A DNA stretch of 64,000 nt from Allolobophora icterica (GCA_963556255.1 OY744609.1:8282517-8346516); one strand, 5' to 3'. Numbered from the stretch's first letter, positions 25,201-35,909 are shown. Numbers and translations are program-made. Notes: generated from the letters alone by a model not told the origin.

Positions 25201-27478
25201 CAAACTGTTCATGACGCAACAATCATTGGTATTCGGTTGCCCACCTGCAAGCAGGTTTTGAAATACATGATGTACCACTGCAATCTAACAGCACAAACTA
25301 AGAGACAAAGATCTCTTGGGGCGTCGTCAAGTAAGTACTGAAACAAGTTAAAACTGTACGAAAAAGCCAACATACCTATTGTAACAGAGCGTAGAGAATG
25401 CAAAAAGATTGTGAAACTCGTCGAAGACAACAACAAACATCGTTCAATTAATAAAAGTCGTCGTGAAATTCCAGCCACGAAACGCAAACTGGAAGAAATG
25501 CAGTCTATGTTAGCATCAACTTTTCAGCTCTGGCCACAAAATGTGGAGAGTATGGTTTAAAATGTAGAGGATCTGGCATTCCTCGAGTCGATGAAAGGTG
25601 ACACAGCTGCCAGCTTTTTTGCATTTGACAAGCCACTAGCCAAGAACATTTCTAGAGATTCCTCGATATTACAGCGTCTTAAGCGGGCACGTCACAAGAT
25701 CGAAGCATCAACTGCAACGGTGCCGTCTGAAGTTTTAACTGACGACAGTGACACAGACAAACCAGCCTAGACAAATCTGCTTCGGAAGATGATATGGAAT
25801 TTGAAGCTGCATTAAAAAAAGATTCCAACACAGCTAAAACAGCAAACAGGAACAATGGCATTCATACAACCAAATGTGTTAAGCCAACCAAACCTCGTGT
25901 CACTTGCAACTCGACTGAAGATGACACCAACACAGTTAGCGGCGTTCACGCAAGGATTGATAACCGAGTCTGGAGGCGAAGAAATTGGGATTTGTCAGGT
26001 TCTTCCAGTTTGTTCAGCTGATCATGACATGCTGGCCCAAGAGCGCCTGGCGATGACGAAGGATGATATGATCGCCTTGGCCAATGAACAGGTTGAATTT
26101 CTACTTGACGATTATCGCGAGTTTACTGAGCTATCACTTGTTTACTTACCTGCTTCTAAAGCTGAAGTGACCTTTAGAAGACCTGGTGCTCTACACAAAG
26201 CAAGGTGGATGGCTAAGTTGATCTACAGCCTTAAAATTGCTCTTTGTGGGTCACAAATCGCAGAGCTGCTGCCAGGCACTATAACCAGTAGCCTAGTTAT
26301 CAAAGGCCCAAAGTACATGCATTTACAACTTTAGTTACTCATGTGTATGCCGCATAGTGGCTCAGATGTAAGAAAACCGTTGACGCACCCTGGAATGATC
26401 TACAGCTGGACAAGCGTTTACCGGAGTATCAGGCTGTTGACAAAGTTATTTCCCAATCAGCAATTCTGTTTCTGGTGTATTTCACATAAAAATGTAACAA
26501 GTTTGCAATTCGACATTGCATGTTGCATGAAAAATTCATTTTTTTGCTATTTTGTTTTTTTTAACAATTACTAAGAAACATCGGAACAACATGGAATTTT
26601 ATATTTAACATTGTTTTAGTCATAGTTTCTGTAAAATTAAGCGATTACATGTGATTTCATATATATGATTATATGGTTTACTAGAAGTTGCTTATTCGGG
26701 TTACTCGGATTATATGTTTGCTCCTGGAGGGACCTCTAAATGAACGTAGATTTTAAAAATCTTTTGCCCAATTTAATGGTGGTCATAGTGGAACACAATG
26801 CAAACACAGACAGCTCTATATATACACTTCAAATTTTTGCAATGCATTTGTGATGCACCCTAACATACATACACAAACCATGCATATATATATGCACATA
26901 CATAAATACACATATACATACATTCATACATATGCATAAATTTACATCTATACATACATAACTTTGTATGTATAAATGCATAAAAACATAAATCCCACAT
27001 CTAGTAAAATATTTGTTAACACCCAGCATACCTCCTAGGAAACTTACAGCAAGCGATGTGCGTGCGTGTTCTAGTTATGACAACAGCTGTGATTACATTA
27101 CATTCAGTAGAGCACTCTGTAATGAAATCTCACAATTCTGGTCACAAGGAAATGTATAATTAATTTTAATCAAAAGCTTTACCTGTGACATACATGATCC
27201 ACTAAGTATGTTTAAGTTACTAACTCCAATCAGTTTGCTATTTTGCCTTCTACGCGATTTGAATCACTAAGCAGCCCACGTTTTAGAAAATCCTCGCATA
27301 TCCAGAAGCCATTCTAGTGTGACGCTTCTCCGAACCAGGTCAAAGGTTGTAAAATGATTGGCTTGAACGCCTACTTCGTCAACCACCGAAATCGCATCTC
27401 AAGACGTCTTAAGAAAGTTTACTTACCAATTTCATCTTTACAGAATTCCGATCTTTGAGATAACTGAATCATAGGCAT
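9703..27478 (-). CDS. USP6NL: USP6NL/RN-tre-like TBC domain Rab GTPase-activating protein
   Basis: Minus-strand coding exons: 27427-27478, 17867-17943, 17106-17191, 16561-16603, 16078-16158, 15511-15618, 14486-14595, 13344-13458, 12714-12768, 12098-12192, 11335-11400, 10833-10932, 9703-10373. All junctions join in phase, giving 1659 nt or 552 aa. The TBC domain starts at R-V-Y-K-G-I-P and includes the arginine finger in D-L-D-V-N-R-T, the glutamine finger in G-Y-C-Q-G-M-S-Q, then [13 protein letters not shown] and K-W-F-F-Q-C-F-L-D-R. It ends near [10 protein letters not shown]-tre acts on Rab5-type GTPases in endocytosis and Golgi traffic; activity here is inferred from both fingers being intact. 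The C-terminal tail (about 200 residues after the TBC domain) is much shorter than in human USP6NL. The first exon, across a 9.5-kb intron, rests on phase match, ATG and donor, and is less certain than the rest. Confidence 0.92.
10577..10648. repeat. Left arm of a 72-bp intronic inverted repeat
   Basis: Reverse-complements to 12621-12692 with 6 mismatches in 72 positions by hand alignment. It lies in the last intron of the USP6NL-like gene. Confidence 0.8.
12621..12692. repeat. Right arm of a 72-bp intronic inverted repeat
   Basis: Partner of 10577-10648. The pair flanks the exons at 10833-10932, 11335-11400 and 12098-12192. Confidence 0.8.
13070..13250 (-). mobile_element. tRNA-derived SINE, minus orientation
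   Basis: Body ACCGATGGCACAGTGAAATTG...GGACTTGCTCAAGGTC followed by a tRNA-like head that in reverse reads GGTAGCCAGTTGGTTAGACTG (A box) with a degenerate B box. Intronic in the USP6NL-like gene. Confidence 0.65.
13600..13738 (-). mobile_element. tRNA-derived SINE, minus orientation
   Basis: Same family as 13070-13250. In reverse the head reads GGTAGCCAAATGGATAGAGC and the B-box region contains GCATTCGAGCC. Confidence 0.65.
13888..14145. repeat. AAGTCA/AAGTCT hexamer array
   Basis: About 40 degenerate hexamers (AAGTCT, AAATCT, AAGTCA, ACGTCA) in a USP6NL-like intron. The minus-strand Asp/Leu/Phe repeat ORF is its translation, not a protein. Confidence 0.9.
15110..15285 (-). mobile_element. 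tRNA-derived SINE, minus orientation
   Basis: CATCAATCGATGGCACTGAG, GGACTTGGTCAAGGTTCC and a reverse-strand head GGTAACCGATTGGTTAGTG identify the family seen at 5670 and 13600. Confidence 0.65.
16178..16353. repeat. ~35-bp tandem repeat next to a USP6NL-like exon
   Basis: About five copies of AACTTAATGACTCAATC plus TAAGACAAATGAGTAC. The last three are nearly identical and the first two are decayed. It lies about 20 bases from the exon ending at 16158. Confidence 0.75.
17240..17850. repeat. Degenerate ~60-bp minisatellite in an intron
   Basis: Roughly ten decayed copies of a unit containing GCAACCTTGTTAAAATC, GACCTCTGTGGAATTA and TTTAACCAACCCAAAAATTC. It fills most of the intron between exons 17106-17191 and 17867-17943. 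Confidence 0.7.
18060..18137 (-). mobile_element. hAT-like transposon end (remnant)
   Basis: Contains ATGCCCAAAAAATGTTGGGC and GCATGCATGCCATG and ends CCACCCCTG. In reverse this is CAGGGGTGGTAAACTCATGGC, the same terminus type as 640-736. The opposite end was not found. Confidence 0.45.
19086..19330. repeat. (AT)n microsatellite blocks
   Basis: An approximately 87-bp AT run, then shorter AT blocks at about 19254-19280 and 19313-19330, with flanking TG/CA runs. Ile/Tyr-repeat ORFs here are artefacts. Confidence 0.95.
20044..20880. repeat. ~840-bp purine-rich tract
   Basis: The plus strand is dominated by GAGGAGGA, GGAAGAGG and GGAATAGG from 20044, interrupted at about 20230-20420. It includes a ~77-bp tandem duplication at about 20449-20615 built on GAACACAAGARGCAATATGAG. 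The Ser/Leu-rich minus-strand ORFs are its translations. Confidence 0.85.
21300..21390. repeat. ATAACCCTTTTCTC tandem repeat
   Basis: Six to seven degenerate 13-15 bp units of the form ATAACCCTYTTCTT. Not telomeric. Confidence 0.75.
22530..22745 (-). mobile_element. SINE-like repeat fragment
   Basis: Shows CATACGGCTAAGC and a reverse-strand tRNA-like head over TTTGGGCTGACAATCCAGC, ending next to ATTTATATAGCACCGT. Related sequence occurs at 23870-24045, 34330-34480 and about 50215-50400. Confidence 0.4.
23870..24045 (-). mobile_element. tRNA-derived SINE, minus orientation
   Basis: GGGTTTGAGCCCACAACCTC lies next to ATGCAAACCACTACACTACC. In reverse this gives an A-box-like GGTAGTGTAGTGGTTTGCATG head and a B-box-like GGGCTCAAACC. 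Confidence 0.55.
24700..26862 (+). mobile_element. Degenerate DNA transposon with TAGGGTGCATCA termini
   Basis: The ends are TAGGGTGCATCA and TGATGCACCCTA. A second inner inverted pair is TTTAGAGGTCCCT (about 24811-24825) and AGGGACCTCTAAA (about 26728-26741). ACATACAT flanks both sides, fitting an 8-bp duplication, but it sits in CATA-repeat context and could be chance. A broken coding region lies inside (25199-26500). The TIR start fits the loose hAT pattern, but no hAT dimerisation motif was recognised. Confidence 0.7.
25199..26500 (+). pseudogene. Broken ORF of the TAGGGTGCATCA element
   Basis: Plus-strand protein-like sequence shifts between frames and meets in-frame stops near 25556 and 25768. 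Recognisable parts are [36 protein letters not shown] (open stretch 25855-26334) and L-P-E-Y-Q-A-V-D-K. From memory, the H-K-A-R-W-M-A-K motif recurs in repetitive invertebrate proteins. It is probably a transposase-related gene, but no catalytic triad was identified and no function is assigned. Confidence 0.55.
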
Positions 27479-28085
27479 GACTGCTTAAACAAAGGCACAT
27501 CGATTAATAAAAAGTACTTCGGCGAAACAATCATGAATTGACCAAAACAGCAAATAATTAATTTGTAACCAAAGCACGATTATGTTGACAGAAAATCGGG
27601 TGAGCAAAATATCCATAAAGCGCATGCGCCTTATCTAGTCAGCGAGCGAGACAGTTATATAGCGCTTTACAGATATTCGTAATGCATATTTTTAACTTTG
27701 TATCAAAGATCTTAGAGTCGTAGACTAATCATCGGCATAAAGTATTCTAGGCAACGTCTCTATAAAAGCCAGATATTTAAAAGTAATAATTATTATCCAA
27801 ATCCACAGTCAATAATAAGGGTAGAACAGAAAATAGGATCTTTTTCAAAAGCTCTGGATGATGGCTTTCAGAAATAGGCCTACTTAAATTATGAGAGTAA
27901 ACACAATTCCAAAACAAGTCGAAATTTATAAACTTTAATAAATTTATCGTACATTGATACTGCGATAGTATCAAGTCCCAAGAATTATTAATTCAATGGG
28001 AGCCCTATTAGCGGAACGGTTCGTTCCTTTGGGTACTCCCATTATCACTGCATGTAACATGTATTTGTTATTTTCATGCCTATAT

Positions 28086-28185
28086 CACAGTATAAATAAT
28101 TACAATATAAATTACAGTATAAATAATTATTATTGTAATTATTTATACTGTGCCTATAATCACAGTATAAATAATTTATACTGTG
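28086..28185. repeat. Nested palindromes around ATAAATAATT
   Basis: A 21-bp arm at 28086-28106 (CACAGTATAAATAATTACAA + T) pairs with 28132-28152. A second near-perfect 25-bp palindrome follows at 28161-28185. A related half is repeated at about 28528. Confidence 0.8.
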
Positions 28186-28215
28186 CCTACATATGTTAAT
28201 GGTCAACAATAGAAG

Positions 28216-28480
<265 letters not shown>

Positions 28481-29009
28481 GTCATTGCATTATTTTAAGT
28501 TAACGGTGTGTAGGCCTACATTATCATCACAGTATAAATAATTTATAGCCTACTATGTTATCATGCAGAAAAATTTAAGGAATACTACACATATAAACAA
28601 AATTTCAGAAGCTATTGTCAATGTTTCTTTACCAAACTTAGTGTAAAACATTTCACACTGGATTATTTAACCTTTTTCTAAATACTCAACAGTGTCAACA
28701 CGATTGCATGATTTGTGAACTTCTGGGACGAGTAATGCTGTCTGAAAATTAAGTTAGTTGTAACGCTTAATAGAACGAGTTGGCGCGATTTTTCACGGTT
28801 TTCGGCTTCATCTACGGTCGTGTGTTTGGACCATGGTTTGGACCGTGGATTCTGGACTGAATTGTTTTCTTTTTATTAACACATTGTGTTTTTTGTCTTT
28901 AGTAGATTTCAGATGACAGTAATTAACAGGAAGACAAGGAAATTGCAGTGACTAGTTACTGCAAGCAACTAGCAAGCCTGAACAGTTTCCAGCGTGAGTC
29001 CCATCCGTC

Positions 29010-32000
29010 ATGTCCTTAGGGGTATGTATGGCATTTGCGAGCATGTCTTTGAGATGCGTGTATCGCCTCAAAACCCAGACTCCTTTCCGTCCGATTTCTG
29101 GATCGATATGTCATTTAACGACTACAGCCAAGTCTTTTACGAGGTCTGTTGCGTACCCACTTTGTCGGGTTAAAAGCACTGGCTACGTTCCTTGTTATCA
29201 AACTCGATGGATGAAATTAGTGGCTGTTCGCCAGTATTCGTCCGACTACAGAGGAGAAAAGCCGACGGAGCCTTATGCTGGGGGCTACCGGAGCCCGCTG
29301 AAACTGATAAAGGAAGAATTTCGGCGGTACACAAAAACTGATTTCGAAGAGCCAGCCGTCATACCAAAGGAAACGGATATTTTAATTATCGGTGGAGGTG
29401 CGCTTGGCATGTCCGCTGCATACTGGCTGAAGCAACGTAATCCGGAAGGTTTTACCGTTACACTTGTGGAAAGAGATCCAACGGTGAGCAAGAGTTAATA
29501 CTAGCCAATCCAATGCAGAACATCTAGACATTATATCGGCAAAATGCCCCACATGTAGAAAAACCTTGTTGCTCCTCGTTACCTGCAACCTTTTCTTGTT
29601 CTCATATTAATGAGTTCGGGCTGGCATTATACATCGTTATATACGCATTATACTGCTTGTACCAAAGGGACTGCATCTGTATATCATACACTAAGTAGAC
29701 CTTAAATAATGGAGCAGATTTGGTGAAGTTGTTCATCACCATTAGGGGCCATCCATATATTATGTACACAAAAATCCGGGAAAATTGGACCCCCCCTGTT
29801 CGCAAGCGTACTTTCTTCCACCACTCCCCCCCCCGCGTACATACGCTTGACGCACACCACCCTCCCCCCCGAAGACCAGCTGCAGAAAGTGTCTCGGCAG
29901 CGACTGTATGCATTTTAGGCCAGATTATTGAAGGGCCAATATAGACAAATTATAGGTGTCTCGTTCACAGCACAGAATAACTGCACATGGCTTTTATATA
30001 ATGTAATAAAATGCCATCGGACGACTATAGAACAATACAGAGTTATAAATAGGCTAATGTGGACGTCATAGTTAGAAATTTATTTTGTGTACGTACACAT
30101 TTTGTTTACCCCCCTCCCCCCGTTCGCACCCGTATGCAAAATCGCCAAAATCCGACCCCCCTCCCCCCCTAATTGCGTACGTAATATGTGGATGGCCCCT
30201 TAATGGCTCTATAAAATTCTGCTTATCTTTGAGTTAAGTCCACTATGAAACATATGATCATCGTTTTATGTCTTGTGCATTTATTTGATTACAGCTAGAT
30301 ATTTAGATCTTTTGGTCATACATTTCTAGTACACTCGAGCCGCTACGGTTTTGTCGTGCGGAGGAATTCGACAACAGTTTTCCCTTGAAGAGAATATCAG
30401 GATGTCACTCTTCTCGGCTGACTTTCTTCGTAATATCAAGCAGCACCTTAGTGTACTTGGTAATTATGATTGTAATTTTAATTGAACAATTGTATAGCAC
30501 CACTTGAAGGGAAAACTAACTATTGGTACTTAACTAAATAGGGTACTAAAATACTAGGGTACTTAAATACTAAATGGGGATACTAAATAGGGCTACATAA
30601 CCATCAGTGTTGCGAAAATCAATAGTAGATCTCAATTCAGTTTGATAATTTCATGTACCTTTCATTTAAAGTTAAGATTGATTTAATTTTGTTTTGATGG
30701 ACTGGATTTCGGTACTGTATTTCACAGTTGCTGTGTTAAGCGAGATCTATAAAGCACTGTTCCTCAGCACAATCAGGTGATGCTTTATCATTAGATAGCA
30801 TGGCATTAGTAAATAACTTGCAACAAATAATAATGTGGTAAAATAATTGCAGAAATGATATTATTAAAGGAGTGGTTTTCTGTCTAGACCTCGAACTCGA
30901 TCTAGACCTTTATCATTAAGTAGTAATGTTAATTTGACTTCAGTCTAGACCTTTATCATTAATTAGTAGCATTAATTTGAAGAAAAAAATAATGAGTGCT
31001 AAATAATTAAAGAAAATGACAATGATAAATTATATTTATTTTGGCTGATGTGCTGGTTTTCTGTCTAGACCTAGATCCTCCCGATATTCAGTTCAATCAT
31101 CAGGGTTACCTGTTCCTGTCTTCAGAGGAAGGCACCAAAATCATGGAAGAAAATCACAGAATCCAAACGTAACGGAAATTCAATGAATGAACCACAGTTG
31201 ATCACTGTAATGTTTGATGTAATGTAAAATCATGAAAATGTAGTTCCATGCAAAAGTTTTGGTTCAACCAGAAAAGTTTTAAAATGGGTCGATTCTAGGT
31301 TTTGGATCAAAATCCAGAAGATCAAATGCAAACTTCAATGATTAATTAATTGAACAGTATATGAAATATAAATATTTTTAAGCATGGTGAATTTTATTTC
31401 TATGGTAAATTTATTTCCATTGTGAATTTATTTCTTGCTAGATGAATTTATTTCCTTAGTGAATTTATTTTCCTGATTCATTTATTTCCTTGTTAACTAT
31501 TTATTTTCGTGGTCAATTTATTTTCTTGGTGAATTTCTTTTCATGATGAATGTATTTCCCTGGTGAATCTATTTCCAGGTCACTTGGTGCAGATGTTGAT
31601 TTGCTGAGCACAACCAAACTGAAGGAAAAGTTTTCATGGTTAAACACAAGTGACCTTAGCCTTGGCAGCTACGGTAGGTTACATTGGATGAACTGGTGTA
31701 AATTAGCAGAGCTGTGTATTACCATTCATTAAGTAAGTGTATAAGTATCTAGACTGTAGGATCTGTATGGTGATATAGATCTCTTCATTGGATGGACTGC
31801 AGCAGCAACAGTGGCCTCAGAATACATCCGGGAACTCGGTGTTACACTTTCAGGCCAGCTATCAACAATCACACTTTCTTACTGCCAACTTAAGTGCGGT
31901 AGGCTGCCTCTTCCACTGGACTATCTTTCCACTGAAAATCCTAGCAGTTTCAGCGTATATGCAGGGGCGTCTATCCCTCCTAAGTCATTGGAGCAACATC

Positions 32001-35000
32001 CCTTTTCCCCCTCTTCTTCCCCCTCCCGTTCCTTCCTTCTATGGTGTAGACGCCCCTGCGTATGTGCACACAATTTTCCGCTAGTTGTCAGATGAACCAC
32101 ATAAGAACTATAAGATTGCATGTTTCATCACTTACCGTGTTCTGATATGTACATACATAAATACATTCTTATGTAGAGAAGAACTAGACTGACCAGGAGA
32201 TCAACCTAGGCTGCATAATCACAATCGTTCGTCTGGCTGATATGAAACCAGGAAATGGAGCAGTCTGTCTTAACCGATGATCTGACTCAGTTGCATTACC
32301 ATCATTTGATGTTTGGTCAACAGGTGGTGATGCTTAATAAACGCGTAACAATAATACCTAAACAAAGAAAATTGTTTTTGCAGGCATAAAAAACGAGGGT
32401 TGGTTTGATCCATGGATGTTCCTCGTGGCGCTGAAAACGAAAGCCGCTTCCCTCGGAGTCAAATACGTCACGGGCGACGTTGTGGGATTCACAAAATCCG
32501 AAGATGTTGTCAACACTGGGACGAAGTTTCTGAAACGCGAGAGACTCGAGCACGTTCACGTCAAAACAGAAGACGGCAAAGTCCACCCGATCCACTTCGC
32601 CATGTGCCTCAACACGGCAGGTCCCTGGTCAAGGGAAATCGCTCGTTTGGCTGGAATTGGAACTGGGGAAGATGCGCTGAGATTCGATCTGCCCGTCGAA
32701 CCTCGGTAGAATCCAAATCACAGCCTCTGCAGTTTAAAACTTGGAATTTGCTGCATTGAGTTGCATTTTCTGAGTTTATATGATATTTAAAGATCTCTGT
32801 GGAATAGTGCTTTGTACATGCGTTGATCAATTTCAATGTGGTTGAATGTCTAGTTTACCTCAGCTACTGATTTCTATAGTGCCATCACTAAGGACCAGGT
32901 TGAGCTCGGTGTTTATATTTAATTTGAATAGTTGATGTTTGTTGAATTTATCTCAAATAACAGCTGAGGATTATTTACAGTTGCTGAGCAGTTGTGCATT
33001 AAGGACTTGTTTGACACTTTAACGATGAGCTGCGTTGGTTCCCAGTCACTTTCTCGTCGTTAAAGTGTTAAGGATCTTGTTACGCCACAAGCTCGGATTT
33101 CTTAGGCATTAAGCAGTGCCTCTGTGATTGTGAATTTGGTATTTTTAAGGCTGTATTGGATGAGAGTCCTTTGTAGAACATGGCAACATCAAATACGCCT
33201 TAGCACTCCACTGGAATGAAACTCCACCACTGTCCGTACTCCGATCCAAAGCCTGGATAAAGGAGGAGGTTGATGATGCTAACTTTGTTATGACATAGCA
33301 TCGATAAATAACTATCCACTGGAATGCAGACTTACATAAAGGTGGATAGTGAGGGTAATACAGGCAAGGAGAGTAGGTGGTCCGAAGTAGGTCATTTTAT
33401 GGACATCGTTTAAGGATGACTCCTATCATTGCACTATGATTATGATGACCAACTGTGCCCATCAACGGTAACCATCTCATGAAGGCTTGAACTCGTACAC
33501 TCCATTTACAAGGAAGCGTTCAAACCAGTCAGCCACTTTCAATACGTCGGCTGTTGGATTTTTTTATAGAAAACGATATGTCTACGTGGTCCACTGTCCA
33601 AACGGTCCTGGTCTTGAAACTCCGATGATCATCGATACATCTGGAGTCTACTTAAGACGTGAAGGCCTTGGTGGAAATTACATCTGTGGTGCTTCTCCTC
33701 CAGTTGTTAGTAGTTTTGTTTGTTTTATTATTTATTTTTTATTTATTTCGGATATTTCTATAGCGCCTCCTCAAGTCTACTACTACTCAGAGGCGCTCCC
33801 GACTACAGCATTGGTATGCTGTGTTGGAGTTTTCATGCCGAAACGCCACAAGCAATCGCGAGTGAAGGACTTGCCCAAGGTCCGTACACAGCAGCTAGAG
33901 TGAGATTCGAACCTGCAACCCTCAGGTCACAAGGCACTGAACTTACCACTGAGCCACCATGCCCCACAAGTTGTGTTAGACGTTAGTAGTACTGTTAGTT
34001 GTTAGTAGTGTTGTTAGTTGCCAGTGGTTTTGTTAGTGGCTGTGTTATCTGTCAGTGGTTTTGGTAGTTGTTAGTTGTATTGTTAGCTGTTAGTAGTTTC
34101 TTTTGGTTGAGCTAAAACTGAAGTGCTGTGCTGCATTAGGCGTCTTGCTAGTAGTTTCTTTTTTTAACGACATCTTACGGCTGTGTAACGAGGTGACTTT
34201 GGGATGGATGCTGCATGCAGAGATGCCCAGGAGACGAAGGCTTCGTGAAGCATTGGGGAATATGCGTATGCTCAGTTTAGTTCACCTTTTGCGAGAGGAT
34301 TCATGATGGTTTCGTAGTTAGCATGTTGGACTGTCAACCACAGGAATTTGTGTTGAGATTTTGGCCCTCTTGCGCCCTTTAGCCAACTCACTTATTATGA
34401 GTACACTGACCGTACACTGTTGGTGGGAAGATCACGTGGCGAGGGAGAAGACTGGCCACCCGCCCTAATATGCTGAGGCTAAGAAAATGAAGTCGCTAAC
34501 AGCCTAACATTTAAAACCCATGGTTGTCTCAGGGACTGCTCTTTTAATACATTACAATCCAACTGTATGATATTGCCTTCTTTCCAAAGGTCAGAAGTGC
34601 ACACACAACCATTTGACAGAACATCGATGGCACCGAGCAATTGTGCGTGAAACATGTGCTCAAGGTCTTTCACAGTGACCGCCTGAAGGCTCGAGCATTT
34701 ACTGTCCTCGTTTCAAGGCGAGCGCTCTAACCAATTAGCTACAGTGCCCTTGGAGAGAGAGAGACATTTGATATGTTCCCTTAAGACAGCTCAGAGGCGC
34801 ACTCTGAAGCACACGTAACTAAATTAACACAGCAAGGTTATCGTTAGTATTTAGTGTTTTTTCTTTGAATTTATTTTCATGCAAAGGAGCCAGACACTTC
34901 TGATCTTCAGGTAGACTACAACTTCTTTCAGGACAGTGTCTGGCCACAATTGGCTCATCGAATTCCTGCCTTTGAGTCGTTAAAGGTATTTCACAATTAT

Positions 35001-35845
35001 ACATCAACTTCGGCTCTTTGATTTATTTTCTGACTTGTAATTTGTAACTGATTAGCAGTTTGATTACATGTAAATCTGGAGTTTTACAATTTGTAATTTT
35101 TGAACTGTAGTTATTTAGTTATAATTGCATGTACATCTGTGGATACAGCATATAGTATAATATGCCAGTATATATTTCATAGATGATTGGCAGTGACCAA
35201 TGGCAACAGTGATTTCATTTCAAATTTTGGGTCCTGTGACAGATTATGTAGTGCCTCTTCAGAGCTTATCAGGCTTAGATTTGGCTCCCTCTTTTTCAGA
35301 TTCATGCTCTGGGTTCCCCGCAGTTGTGACCTCTGTGGCCTATTGTTGCGCTACTGCTTTACTGTTGTGTAAACTTTTAGCTTTTAAGTTGTAATTGCAA
35401 TTGTTTTGGGAAATTATCGTATAGCATCACTAACCAGAGGCGTTCTCTGAATTAGCCTAAGTGATGTTAAATGTCATTAAGAGCAGAAATTTAATCAGTA
35501 AAACAATATAATTTGTTACTGACGTTAGATCCTTAATGTTAGATCCTTTACGTTAGATCCTTAACGCTACTACTGTACATGTAATTGTAGCTGATGAGTG
35601 CCTGGGCTGGCTACTACGATTACAACTACTTCGACCAGAACCTCATAATCGGTAATCACCCGTACCATCGTAATTTCTTCATGGCTACCGGGTGCAGTGG
35701 CCACGGCATTCAACACGCACCAGCGATCGGAAGAGCGCTGATGGAATGCATGACGGATGACGGGTACAAGACGATCGATCTGACACGGATGAGCTTCGAT
35801 CGTGTCCTCGACGACGAACGACTCGTCGAACACGGCATCATCTAG
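29010..35845 (+). CDS. FOXRED1: FOXRED1, mitochondrial FAD-dependent oxidoreductase (complex I assembly)
   Basis: Exons: 29010-29483, 30330-30459, 31069-31168, 31579-31673, 32384-32705, 33570-33702, 34887-34985, 35591-35845. All join in phase to 1608 nt, 535 aa. Exon 6 could instead end at 33705, adding one Val. The first ~120 residues are basic and Ser/Thr-rich (mitochondrial targeting region), longer than in the 486-aa human protein. The Rossmann FAD motif [12 protein letters not shown] lies at about residues 124-135. Later landmarks are [49 protein letters not shown] and [17 protein letters not shown]1 is a DAO-type flavoprotein needed for NADH dehydrogenase assembly. No lesion was found. 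Confidence 0.95.
29745..30199. mobile_element. Harbinger-type MITE with TTA target duplication
   Basis: The ends GGGGCCATCCATATATTATG and its imperfect reverse complement (ATATGTGGATGGCCCC) are flanked by TTA on both sides. The 455-bp body carries C-rich runs and has no coding potential. TIR plus 3-bp TWA duplication points to PIF/Harbinger. It lies in FOXRED1 intron 1. Confidence 0.7.
30880..31068. repeat. Tandem copies of a FOXRED1 acceptor region
   Basis: GGTTTTCTGTCTAGACCT occurs at about 30884 and again at about 31055, where it is the real acceptor of the exon at 31069. CTAGACCTTTATCATTAA with following AGTAGTAATGTTAATTTGA also occurs twice between them. Confidence 0.75.
31385..31578. 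repeat. ~18-bp minisatellite ending in a FOXRED1 3' splice site
   Basis: About ten degenerate units of GGTGAATTTATTTCCTT fill the end of the intron. The last unit reads GAATCTATTTCCAG and is the acceptor of the exon at 31579. Confidence 0.85.
31962..32058. mobile_element. 97-bp hAT-like MITE
   Basis: TIRs CAGGGGCGTCTA and TAGACGCCCCTG are flanked by CGTATATG and CGTATGTG (7 of 8 identical). A CAGGGGCG start with an 8-bp duplication is typical of hAT. Intronic in FOXRED1. Confidence 0.8.
32215..32368 (+). mobile_element. tRNA-derived SINE (TGATGTTTGGTC family), decayed
   Basis: Ends ATCATTTGATGTTTGGTCAA, then GATGCTTAATAAACGCGTAACAATAATA, the family tail. It stops about 15 bases before the acceptor of the FOXRED1 exon at 32384. 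Confidence 0.55.
33750..33965 (-). mobile_element. tRNA-derived SINE, minus orientation
   Basis: Begins TCTATAGCGCCTCCTCAAG (LINE-like 3' end in reverse). In reverse it has the tRNA-like head GGCATGGTGGCTCAGTGG and a B-box-like GGGTTGCAGGTTCGAATC. Intronic in FOXRED1. Confidence 0.7.
34330..34480 (+). mobile_element. SINE-like repeat fragment
   Basis: Shares CTAATATGCTGAGGCTAAGA and the preceding region with about 50215-50400. A tRNA-like head may begin near GTTAGCATGTTGGACTGTC. Confidence 0.4.
34545..34755 (-). mobile_element. tRNA-derived SINE, minus orientation
   Basis: GATATTGCCTTCTTTCC, ACATCGATGGCACCGAGC and a reverse-strand head GTAGCTAATTGGTTAGAGCG match the copies at 13600 and 57720. 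Intronic in FOXRED1. Confidence 0.65.
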
Positions 35846-35909
35846 ATCTGTTGTATGAAAGATTATTGTGTCTGTGGCACCCATCTAAGTCGTTTTGAAT
35901 GAATGGATG

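Larger units (their letters stand above)
17944..27426. other. First intron of the USP6NL-like gene, TE-rich
   Basis: No second gene was recognised in this 9.5 kb. It holds a hAT-like end (18060-18137), AT tracts, the purine tract at 20044-20880, an ATAACCCTCTTCTT array, SINE fragments and the TIR element at 24700-26862. Confidence 0.55.
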
